A stretch of 64,000 nucleotides of DNA from Tubiluchus corallicola. Its lineage: Eukaryota > Priapulida > Priapulimorpha > Priapulimorphida > Tubiluchidae. Positions 1-22,600 of this stretch are shown here, one piece after another; the first letter of the stretch is position 1; each line of letters begins with the position of its first letter. Made by a program: the position numbers and the translations under genes. The notes beneath the pieces are model-generated. The model searched no databases, had not been told where the DNA came from, and saw only the letters and a program-made list of their open reading frames with translations. The DNA is taken from positions 327,501 through 391,500 of the forward strand of contig JAQGDQ010000024.1 of the NCBI GenBank assembly GCA_030141605.1, given 5' to 3'.

Positions 1-10843
<10,843 letters not shown>

Positions 10844-11178
10844 CTTGGCAATTCATACCTGTACAAATAAAATATACTTATATGTGAAAATCTGTGGCAC
10901 AACGCGATTGCCAGCTAGGAAGTAGGAAGAGAAAAGGCGTTTTTCCGTCACCTGGACATCGACAATGTGCGACTAGCCAGGTTCGGATGCGTCCGGATTT
11001 ACAGTTACAATAAAAAGTTAATCTGACCATAAATTGGGTACCATTATGAACGCGAAGTGCAGCGATTATTAAGATTAGAGAACAATAGCTTGTATGAAAT
11101 AATCGCTCAGAAAGTCAACAAGGAAAAGTTAATGCGCCTACAATGCTTAAAAACATTAGTGGAAGTGCATTAATTTAC

Positions 11179-11215
11179 CTGAATTAAGTTACTCGAGCTT
11201 AGAGATAAACTGAAT
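11179..11215 (-). promoter_or_regulatory. Probable transcription start and noncoding first exon of the ZP gene
   Basis: On the minus strand an acceptor (tttgtacag) sits 9-15 bases before the ZP start codon, at about 10853, so the 5' UTR is probably split. The nearest good upstream donor is AATTCAG|gtaaat, which ends an exon at 11179. About 30 bases before it is TCAGTT (near 11207-11213), which matches the arthropod-type initiator. I see no TATA box. This is inference from splice-site and initiator matches only. Confidence 0.35.
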
Positions 11216-11240
11216 CGCAACGACGAGCGATCAGCGAAGG

Positions 11241-14200
11241 GGGACAAAAATTATAATAATAACTTAATTTATTTGATATTTAAAATGCATTAACATTAAA
11301 ATGGACAAACACATTTTACGTACATAAATCCTAGTATGTTCAAAATATGTCTAGTCACAGCCTAGACACATTACCCAATAAAAAATTAATGGCGTTCAGC
11401 GCAATGGACACAAATTAATAAACAAGTTAATAAAAATGTTAAGCATAATAATAAACTAAATTAAAGTCAGCGAAAATAAGTGCATAATACTAGGTCTACA
11501 TGCATACACTATTACTGCAGATAAAGCTAAAATCATGATACATACAATTATATGAAAGTCAGTACGTATAGAAAAAGAGCTCAAAACACAACCCACTCAA
11601 TTGCGTCCGTAATTAATCAAAAGGACGTCTTTATTCAGATAATTTTTAAGAAAAGATTTGAAGATTTCAACATTAGTGATTTTAAGCGCATTAATCGGCA
11701 ATTCATTCCTTAATTTTGGTTTACCACATCATGCAATCCGTATATTGTAAAGTACATAACAAGCGTCGATGAGCTATTTACGGTTGGGGGCATTCGGCTT
11801 CAAGTTCGGACATACATAAATTCGGCTGATCGGCCTGTCAGAATCGAACGTAATCGTAAATCGACCACTATCTGTGTTTGAAACGAAGCTTTGACGACTG
11901 CTCACCACCTGAAAACTACTACACCGACCTCGATATCAACTACTCCTGTATTGTGTATGGTTCGTTGAATGTTTACATGTATTAAAATTTTTAATGTTTT
12001 TTCAAGTAGAAAAGCAATGGAATCCACGCGGCACAAAAAATCAAAACCTACTCTACTTCGTCGTTGTAGCTCTAGGGGCCCTAAATCATTACGAACGCTA
12101 GAAACAAATTACAAAAAGCTTTAAACAGAATTCTGCCTGCCCAACATCTACAACAACAGAACTTAATGATTATGGTGATGATGATAGATAATTAAATACT
12201 ACGTATAATTCCTAATATACCTGTTTCGTTTTTAAATTCAGGTTTGGAAGTATCAGCTCACGGTTCGATTTCTAAGCACTTTTTGGGCTCGAGAAATTCT
12301 TAGTACACATCTGTTGCAGACTTGCAGTATAATATGCTAACCATTCTTTGACTACGAATTCTAACAACAATGACAGTGAACACCAGCTCTTCGATTTCTG
12401 ATCTTCGTATCACCCACAGACAAATTGCTCGAATAATTTTAGTCCTGGAATAAGAAAGCCTCTTTTATCCGGAATTACACTTTTATCTCAAAAGCTATGC
12501 TAGCCAGGCTGTTCAACCACTGCATGACTACTCACTTATGGACGTACTTACTTGAACTTGCTTTAGTAACCTGTACGTAAGAGGGTGGGGAACGAGATCT
12601 CTCGAATTAACCTACTAAGTGATTTTTAATCACCACTAAGAGACTATTCCTACAGCTTTTGAAGCAAATTTCAAAGAACATTCATATGTTTCTTGGTCAA
12701 CAATGTCCAGGTTTGATACTTTAACCGAAAGAAAGTCCAGTATTTGGTGACTTTGGTTTGGTTTGGAATCAAGCTCCTCAGTCAGTCCGACAATAGTATT
12801 AGAGTATTCTGCCGCACCAAGACATTTCTATAAGCAGAACATCTGCTTTTTCCTCCGGGCTTCCTATATGTGAAATTCTTTGACACGATATTGTTTATCT
12901 GTTCACTAAAACTCAATTGCATCAAGAAAACATTGCAAGATACTTTCTCTCATTAGCAAATTTGTTTTAAGAATTATGTTTTTCTGGGTTTGCATTCGTA
13001 TTTCCACTTACGAATAGTGTCTTACCTTGCGGTGGTCATAGTCCTTGTTTCTGGTACATGGTTTGCATACAAGAAAAGAAATACACTGTATGCGCAGTTT
13101 TACGCCACTGCTTTTGGTAAAAGAATCAAATCGTTGCAAGATCTCAGAGCTCGAGCTGCAATTAGCTTAATCTGATAAACTTTTCTAATGAAAAACTTTG
13201 GACGAAAAATGACGAGATTCCCACTGGATATTTCGCAACATTTTGAATGATTACCTTGTAAAGAAATTTCGCATTAGTGTCTGAGTAAAACGAACGCCTC
13301 TTCACAGTTTATTCGAGAAGTACGAACAATCTTTTTTCGTTTAACACTTGTAATAAATCAAGAAATATTTGAATGTTGGGTTGACATTTTCAGTCTCAAA
13401 ATTAAAAGCTATTAAAAAACTTAAGAGTTACGATTAATAAAAATCCCATAGTAAAGAATAAACATTGTGTTTTTGTTTTTGCTTTTGTTGCAGGGTTTTT
13501 TATTAATTAGATCACTTTTTGTTAAAAAATAATTACAGTATCTACTTGTTAGGCAGACAAAGAAAAAGCAAGTGAAACGTGGTTTTCAGCTCACCACTGT
13601 TGATCGCCTGTTTATGACAGTTGGTTCTAACTGATATTTGCTAGCACACCACAAAAGCAGCGCTAATTCCATAATCTACATGCCAGATATTGCGGCTCTA
13701 TCATACAAGCTCTAGAAGCAGCTAAAGAACTGAACAAATTTTAGTAAGAATCCTATGCAAAGGCATGACTCGGAATTCTGGGAATTCACTAACGAGCGAT
13801 CAGTCCAGGAAGACGGTTCGCTAAGTCTATTGCGTCCAGATATCACGTTGGGTTTGCATTCGTCCGGCGGTCACTAATGTAATACGAAATGACAGACAGA
13901 CGATTTTGATAATTTGATTAGACACTCGAGTGGACAATTGAATGATTTAGCAAACGAACGAACGAACAAATAAAAGGACAGCTGGAAGGTCGGGAAACAG
14001 GGAAACAAACAAATGAGCAAGCGCTCCTCATTTCAAGCTCCGCTTCTACTTTTGACGAAAAAACGAGCAAGTTGGCAAAAGAGGTGAAAAAAAACGAGCA
14101 AAGTCTTTCCGCGGTAAAACAATGACGTTGAAATTTATGGCACGTTACGTCTAAATACATGAAATAGAAATCCTTTCTGTAAACATTTTTGCGTCACCTT

Positions 14201-15854
14201 AGCACTTACACTGCAGCTGCGTAGCTACCCATAGACTCCCATAGTAAATTCCCAGAAACTGTAAATTGTAATAACTAAAGGTCTGCAATCAAATTGTGCA
14301 ATGCGGAAAACCATACTTGACTTTTTCCAAAAACCTCCCGAGATTAACAGCCCATTTGCGTTTCCTTCGGTGAAGCATTAGATACTTAGCTTCCCTATTT
14401 TGTCCTTTAAAACACAATAATTCACTTAATAATTGACAGCAAAAGACGCCGTAACGCTGCTGTGTCAACAGCCAATAAGTTTTAAGAAATCCTTACCCTA
14501 TAGATGTACAGTCACAATGCGAGTCAGTTACACCAACATAATTAAACTACTCAACCCTCGCATACTTGGTAGTCAATCCATTGGTGACGCAAAATCTATC
14601 GATTGATATTCGATCGAAATCAATTGCACAGCAAGCTGACACTGTTTCATTCCTTACACCAATATAATTATACATGCACATGGTATGACTATATGTATAA
14701 TTGTCTATGGTACGGATCACTATTGTGAAATTATGAAAATTTCTTTCATGTTTAATTAACCGTAGAAGTACGCCACGAATCACACGAACCCAACAAAGAG
14801 TAAAAATATATCATATAAACTAAATGCACGCAACTATTTTAGGACACATTAATATTTAAAATATAAGGTTTGGTAAAAATACGCAAAACTGTAAAACTAG
14901 GTTAAAGTATTATTATTGATTTGCAAAAGAAGGCTGATAATAAAGGAATGGATCCACCCTTCACAACAAAAGTGAAAATCATAATGAAAAAATTAAGCTC
15001 AGCAGGTGATACGACGCATTTGGCGGAACGACCGATTGCACTTCCCGGTATAGAAAGGCCCACTGATTAGATTTGTGCATTTCCTCCCGTTATTGAGAGA
15101 AGCAAAATTGTTTATATACAGTTATTACACAACAAAACAACGGCATATTGACACAAATTTGAAAATGCATCGAATTCTACCTTAATTGTCAGTTATCTAC
15201 CGGATACGGTACACACATTCCCAACAGTGGTTTCCTATACATGTTACTGAACATTTTCCACACAAAGCAAATCCTAATACTGTTCTAATAACAGAAAGCA
15301 AAAGACAGTTTCGAAAATTACAGAAAAAGTCGCAGGCATTAGCTGATAATTATCAGATATCGAATCAAGATTAAATTCGTTGTAATTGGTTGCATTCAGG
15401 AGCGCCATTACTACGCAACTAAAAAATGATGGTGAAGGATCGAATAATAAAACCAATAAACACAATTGAAACCACCTTAAAATCAGACTCTGTCAGGCTG
15501 GTTGTTAGAAATTTTTTCTAGCTTAATGGGTGACCAAGCTTTTCATAAAATTTTGGCGCAACGAAGCTCCCTTTTTAACGGTCTACTTTGGAGTATTGTG
15601 CCATTTTCGTAACCGTTAATTTGACTTAGCAGACAAATAAACGACTAGCTAAATGTGATGGATAACAGATAATTTGAAAACTGTGCAAGAAATAAACTTT
15701 AAAATATAAATCATGTGCACGCAAACCTAATAATCGATGCTAGTGTGACAAATCTTCACTATGTTTCTGTTACTAGGTATATGCATGTACAGCGAATTAC
15801 TGGTACATTGCTAGATTTGTGTTTACGAGGGTCCCGCTGAGGGAATATGTAGTG
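11241..15854. other. Intergenic, nothing recognised
   Basis: AT-rich DNA with many stops in all frames. Short open frames (for example 12990-13175 plus, 13918-14160 minus, 14547-14783 minus) lack recognisable domains, and none begins in a convincing gene context. A short AACGAACG run lies near 13950. Confidence 0.5.
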
Positions 15855-16582
15855 TTAGGCCCGTGTCTTCCATCTTCCGTAAGGAGCAAGCCGTAATCCA
15901 TAATCCGTAAGCCATAAGGCGTCTTCTGTCTTCCGTAAGACGCATGTCGTAACCTGCGATATGAGCCTTGCGCTGTGTAACTAGCAAGGCGTTTTGCCAT
16001 AATCCGTTTTTTGGCGGGAGGCGCGAAACTACTATATTTTAATATAGTAGATACTATAGTCTAATAGTTAATACAATTTTACTCATTACGGAATAACAGA
16101 TTGTTAGTCGCATACATTGTATAATATGAGTGACTGGTCTACAGCCTCTTGCATGTAGTAAACATTTTTATGTGCATTGTAGTAATACAGAAGTTCTAAA
16201 TAAGTGTTGTGGGTTAAAAATGCCTTTTAATGTTTATGCAACATCGGTGTTACGAACGGTTATGATATAAATGAATTTTATATAGAAAAGGGCTTAATTA
16301 AACAATTTTTATATTACCAACAAGCAAAAAACGTCTTATGGCAAATGAAATTAATGGCCAAACTCATTTCGCCATAAGGCACCTTACGAAGAGCTCAAAA
16401 CGACTTGTAAGGAACGTACCGCGGATTATGGCTGATGGCTTCGGTAGGCGAAAGACGGCAAATGGATTATCTGTGTGACAGGGACCATTGGCTAGCATAT
16501 GTTCATTTTTCAAGAGGCGGGATTTTCTCCTCAGGGCTTACGTCTCATGGATTACGTCTAACTCAGTCTGACACGGGTCTTA
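15855..16582. mobile_element. Fold-back / TIR element, non-autonomous
   Basis: The outer ends TTAGGCCCGTGTC (15855) and GACACGGGTCTTA (ending 16582) are inverted copies. Further in, 15889-15911 (CCGTAATCCATAATCCGTAAG) is matched in inverse by 16537-16559, and GCCATAATCCG near 15994 by CGGATTATGGC near 16425. The interior holds repeated CCGTAAG and GCCATAAGG motifs and is less AT-rich than its surroundings. No transposase frame was found. The superfamily is unknown. Confidence 0.5.
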
Positions 16583-16983
16583 CAGTTTATACAGGTATAA
16601 GTATGTTCTCTGTTATGCAGACACTGTCAAGTAGTAGTGGGAGAAGAATTATCATCGGCATTGCTTATATAAAATGTGTAACATAGCCATTAAACCCCAT
16701 TGTTTTTACTGGCATAACACAATCCAGCAGCAGAGTGAATCAGACTGACCGGAAAACAATAGCCTTCGCCAAAGTCACCCAGGTAACCCAGGAATATTCC
16801 CAGAATCTCCTCGCGTGCATAATTCCATGCTATCAAATTGTTTTCAAAAACCTACCTATTCATATTTTACTGTTTGTAAGAAACGACTCTCTTCTCGTCT
16901 GTATGCTGAAAACTATTTTTGTGTTAATTAAAGAAATAGTTCAAAACTCCAAAATATTTCAACATCAGAAAAATTTCCACTAA

Positions 16984-17154
16984 GTTTTCATATTTTTTAG
17001 AATTTAGTATTTAAGCCGTACATATATTAAAGTTTACGTAGTTTTCATATTTTTTACTATTTAGTATATAAGTGGTACATGCGTCATAATTTGCGTAGTT
17101 TTCATATTTTTTACTATTTAGTATATAAGCCGTACATATGTTATAATTCGCGTA
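16984..17154. repeat. Three tandem copies of a 57-bp unit
   Basis: Units start at 16984, 17041 and 17098, each with GTTTTCATATTTTTTA. All contain TTTAGTAT, ATAAGcCGTACAT and a final TnCGnGTA. Copies 2 and 3 are closest to each other. Each unit contains a TATATAAG-like stretch. The flanks 16583-16983 show nothing recognised. Confidence 0.9.
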
Positions 17155-19532
17155 ATCTTACTTGTGCTATTCTTGCCTGGAATCTCGTTCCATCATCTAA
17201 CTACTATTCACGCGGATGAGTCTCACCAATGTTACAAGAATGGAATCTTTTGTGACAGAAAAGGAAATTACTTCGATTCCCAGTTATCTCTATAAACTTA
17301 TCCATTTGCATCTGAAAGGGCTACGATGTGGTTTATCTTTAATTCGCATACACTTGATGGCTGAATGAGCTCAATCTGGGAAATAAGGTCAATCCAGTGG
17401 CAGTTTATTTACAAGTGTGTAGCCTGTTAGACACCATTATATAATCTGAATCTGTAGGTCCATAAAACTACTGGTTATTATGAAGCAAGAGCTTCAAGTT
17501 GGAACTGTAGTTTCAGACGTAACAGGGGCAAATACAGGTGCCACAGTTAACCGTCATTTGGTTAGACTAATAAGTGATTCCAAAAGAGCTGAAAAATATT
17601 TGAATATCGTGGAAAGCAACGGTTAAAACTATACTTGGATGATCAATTTCCCGTGACGCCTGACTCTGGAAAAGAACTCTGGCGTGTTTTAACAAATTTA
17701 AAAAATACTTAGATAAATTAAAAGCAATGCTCACACTGGACAACTTATAGACGGGTTAAAGTTATAAGTTACAATAACCCATATTACGTCATTTACATTA
17801 ACATTTTACATTAACGCGTAACTGTTGATTACAGTAACTGTCGATTACATTAACCATTTTGTACAAATAGGCAACACTAACTTTGGAAAGTATTTTAAAT
17901 TTGGATTAACTACTTGAAACGGTTCACTACTTTAACAACAGATGCGCGGTTTCACTGTTCAAATACGATTGTGCAGTGTGGTTTAACACACACCCATTTT
18001 TAATTGTTAATCAATTTATGACTTTAGAGAATACAAGTGACTTAAAGAGCAGTTAACGTCTGCGTTAAGCAACTTTCACACGAATAAATAAAATATGTAG
18101 TACCAAGGAGAGATGACGGTGAACATTTTTACGAAAACCAGTCCATTAACCAATTTGCTTCAACCATTTGTTTCGTGCACAGTTACGTGCTCTAAGAAAT
18201 CATACTTGTTCACTGTTTAATCATTGTGTTAATGATTACTGTGACAGTTGAGTTACCTACGCAATTTTTGAAACTTCTGGAACTATCTAGCTGGTGCATA
18301 ATGAATGCGAACTATTCATTTTCTACATTAGTGGCTAATAATTTGGCTACGAAAAACACACGTATCGCTAAATCCGCCGAGGACATCACAAAATACTGTT
18401 TTTTCCCATGGCAGAACGGCATCATCTAAATTATGCATTGAAGCCACACGCTATAATTACATTATCCGGCAATTCAGCCGCAACTCTTAGTAAGATTATC
18501 ATTTTACTGAAACACGAGAATCCGATCGCGTGAATTAAAGGCCATAAACGTTTAATTAGTTGCACTTTTAATTTGACGACTATACGATGTCCATTGACTT
18601 CAAAAATGTAGAAAAACAGTTAGACCAGCCGCCTTATGCCTGCGTTGTTCGAGTAAAAATTGAACCTAGTATTCATGCTTATAATTTATTTGGTTATCGC
18701 CAGGCTCGGTGTTAGTAAGAAAGCCTAAAAGATATGATCTATAGCGGAATTAAACTGGGAACATTTAAATAGGTAACCTGTTATCTTAACGAGTAATGAA
18801 AATGAAGCTGGAACCGATAAACTCAAATTGGCTGCACATTTGAATGAACTCTTGTGGTTTATAAGCTCGCGCATGCGTTGTATTCGGGCGCAAAATGAAG
18901 CCAGTGTGACCAGATGCTTGCAATATGTAACAATAACTGTTATACAAGGCTCTTAGAGTTCTTAGTGCGGTAAGCTAAATATTGATGTGTTTTCATCAGT
19001 AAATCATATGAGTATATAATAATCACTGTTTTTTGTGCATTTTGAAAGTCCACGATATGTTAGACCGGAAAACCGACTCGTCTCATTTAATATGCTTTGC
19101 AATTGGAAACTACACGCGAATTTTTCAACATGAAGGTGAGAAGATTTTCATTTATTTATACGTGTAGTATAAAAGTAGAAATTGATCAGTAGCAGGTATC
19201 ACAATGGCAACATTACGGAGGCGGCAGATGATGTTTTTCATAACCAGTGTTGTTGTGACATATACGTACAAACTATGCAGGTAAAAGTAACTCATTAACT
19301 GCTAAAAATAGGTTATGCTGGTTACGTAACCAGATAGAACGCAACGCAAGAGAGGTGATGAAGAAGACGTGGTATGGCGGAGTAGGCATGATAAAGACAA
19401 AGACAAGATTTATTTACCGTCACTAGTTTAACAGACAACATAATCAGTTTGCACTAACATTAACAGTTTGCATTATTTAGCGATTTCAGGAAAGGAAAAA
19501 ACACACACAAAAAAGAATAACATGTAGGGTAT
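17155..19532. other. Intergenic, nothing recognised
   Basis: No gene, RNA or transposon signature was seen. A 48-codon frame at 17480-17626 has no recognisable domain. Several ATTACATTAACC-type short repeats lie at 17775-17860. Confidence 0.45.
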
Positions 19533-19613
19533 ATGCCCTGGTGCTGGCAGCCGCTAGTATCCAACTCAAGACTGCGTGGTTGCAAGTCCAAAATCTAAAC
19601 CACTCGGCCACCC
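19533..19613 (-). repeat. tRNA-Leu/Ser-like SINE head or tRNA pseudogene
   Basis: On the minus strand the sequence opens GGGTGGCCGAGTGGTTTAGA, a near-perfect A-box of the type-II tRNA kind. It continues with an anticodon-arm-like stretch and a degenerate B-box (GAGTTGGATACTAGC). The B-box lacks the GTTCGA core, so it is a relic or SINE rather than a working tRNA. Confidence 0.5.
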
Positions 19614-22600
19614 AATCCAGAACAAACGCTACAGCACAACGAAATAGATCGTGCCTGATAGAGCACATTGAAAACAGATCAGAATAAAAAAAACTACATT
19701 AATGAATTGAATGAACGAACTTAAAATAACGAACATAATGAACTGAACGGAACTAAATGAAATATCAAGATAGAGCAGGAATGAAAAAATACAGAAAAAT
19801 AAAAACAAAAGTCAATTTGAAGAATAAATGCGCCTGAAGTGGTAAGAATAATAATAGTGGGAATACAGAATAATGCGATGGACAAGAAGATGGAATAACA
19901 TAAACAGACTGCATGTTCAGAAGGATCTATCAAATATTAGTAGATTAATTACATGGAAAATTTACCATACATATCCGAAAACTACTGTAAAAAAACTGAA
20001 GCTTGCACTGATTTTAACCACAGACGACAGATTTGATTATACACGTCTACACTGCTTGAGTTTCGCTTCTCGTTACATAACATTCAATCAATCATTCGCC
20101 TTTATCTGTAGTTTCTTGACTGTTTGCATTGCAAATGCGCTCTTTACCATGCACAAAGCGCGTGTTAAAAATATGGCAACCTATGACAGACTTCTGTTGC
20201 ACGGATGGTTGCTTAGCTAAAATTAGGAGGATGTTCGTGATTACTTGCATAGCTGCTCGTTAATTGGCATAACTTCGTCAATTTCAATTAAATTCGCTTA
20301 AAGGACAAGAAAAGAGGTGCCTAAAGTAGGTTTCAGAAAAATCGCCTTAAAAAATTATATTACTTTATAGCAATTTCATGCATATATCGTACTCGCATTG
20401 AAGGGGATTTTTGTTTGTCTTCATTTTAAATCTCTCGCAATGCTGTCCCGAAGTTGCCATTACATGACGTCACTACGCAAACGTAAATCTAAGGAAGAAA
20501 AGGCAATGCTAAACTATGTCTCAAAAAACTTTCCACGCAAAGTTATATTACCTAGCATTTCGCTTACCTGCTTGAAAGACTTATGTAACTAGAAAAGAAA
20601 ATTATTAATTATTTAAAATGTTTTCACCAATTGGTAAAATGTCACTGACTCACCCTCCAGGGTGCACCACTCCAGGGGTCACTAACCAAAAAACGTATTT
20701 TTAATCTTATTGGCAAGATACAGTAATTTAAAATTTTATTTTGCTAGTGACGTACGTATGCTGTGATTATTTTTTCAAACTTTATGCGATGTTATCTAAA
20801 CTTGTTTCAAATGTCTTATCGTCAATATGGCTGCGTCGAACCATAATTGCGGGAGTTTAAATTTAACAGGCATTAACCAGCATGACTGCCGATTGAAGTC
20901 CTGTATGTAAAAAGGCAGTATATAACTGATATAAAATTTCAAGACAAATTTTTTAAGCTTTATGTTTATGAAGGGTTTTCTTGTGCTTTAAGAAGTAGTC
21001 TTTGTACTCTTATAGTGGCTGTAATACATATATTTGAGGTCCCTAACCCATGAAACGTGCGTTGTTTATTTGGTATTAATTAGTTAGTGTATTTTGTTTT
21101 GTTGGCGGCCATCTTGAAATCGAAGTAACAAATCGCCTGAGTTTTCCATCAAAACACTGAAAGTGTATCTAGTGATCCTGGCGCCCGGTATCAAACTTTT
21201 GTGACATGCCGTATAGTCAACATTTGATGATCTAAAGGATCACATAAATAATGGAGTGAAGCGGTACGCGGACATTCCTCCTAGTTCTTGGGCTATTCCA
21301 CTTTTCCATTTACTTCGCTTAATTAACTAAAATGCACTTTATGAATATTTAACTTTAATCCATCTTTTAGAGGCGGAGCTTTATTGTTATGAAATGCAGA
21401 ACGAATAGCGGTTAAATGTTTTTGCACTGAATGACTTGTAAATTTTTGTAATGTTGGAACTTATCTTCCTTCCGTTTAATTAGGGATCCATAGTTGACTA
21501 AATTACTCGAGTGATACAATAATGTCGAGAATCCGAAAAATGACTTATTTGTAGACTACGAAATTACATGGACAATTGGAAAGGTCAGTTCATATTAAAA
21601 TTCTCAGTGGAAATCAAACCCGGAAAAAGAACACCAATACAGAAGAATGAATTCGTTCTGGCTGACGAAACAGACTTCATTTAATTTTCTGTCTGTCGAT
21701 GATAACTAAGGCGAGAGCGTGAGCCACATGACACGATACGATAACGGCAATGGTTCACCTAGTTACTGTCAATATAGACGAAAATATTATTTTTAAGCTA
21801 CATATATACATACGTGTCCGGGAAACAGTTTGACAACAAAGAAACAAACGGTTTGAGAACACACATTCAAATTTGAAATTCTAATGAGCAGCAATGAAAT
21901 ACTGTTGTCAAAGTGGACGCGACTCTGTTTTCATTTTCTGAAAGCTCTAAAAAAGACTAGTCAGGTAAAAGAAAACCATTCAAGCAGTTTATTATATAGC
22001 AAAGTTAACGTCAGCTAAATCATCAGACAGGCAAATTCAGACAGTTCTTACTTCTTACTGCTTAGCTTTCCTTGCCAAATATTTGTTCTAGCAAATTTCA
22101 GGAACTTCGGATGGAAAAGGGGATTACGGCGAATGCTTTTCCAGTATTACCAGGCCAAGTTTAGGAACGGCAAATTTAGGTGAAAGTCTTATCAAAGTTT
22201 CAAAACCGCGTTGACCTATATACCAGAAACGGTGCAGGCGCACTCACTTCTGAAGAAGGATGTATGAACAAGCATGGTCCTATGCCTCTAACGGAATAGG
22301 GATAGGTGGTTACGGCTCCATATTCGCAATCGGGCACAAGACGAGGACAGGTTGTTGGCCCGTCGCCCGGCCACATTTCTTCCCCCAGTACATGGCTAGT
22401 ATATATAACAGAATTTCCCAGAAAAGGATTCTCCAAAAAATGAAGAAGCAATGTATACATACATATATATCTGACTGCAAGTCCAGTAAATTCCAATCAA
22501 CGCCATGGTATTTGGCTATTACTACCCGGCAGGCTTAGCTTTCTTTTCGCAGTAGTTCGTTTAGATTTAGATTTAGATTTAGATTTACCACTGTTACAGT

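Noticed and set aside
12990-13175. Small frame with a hydrophobic stretch (VVIVLVSG) as a membrane peptide
   Set aside because: No ATG at its start, no homologue known to me, no gene context.
19533-19613. Functional tRNA-Leu/Ser gene
   Set aside because: B-box lacks the GTTCGA core and the ends do not pair as an acceptor stem.
22561-22586. (ATTTAG)n as a telomeric repeat
   Set aside because: Only about four units and not TTAGGG or TTAGG; ordinary simple sequence.
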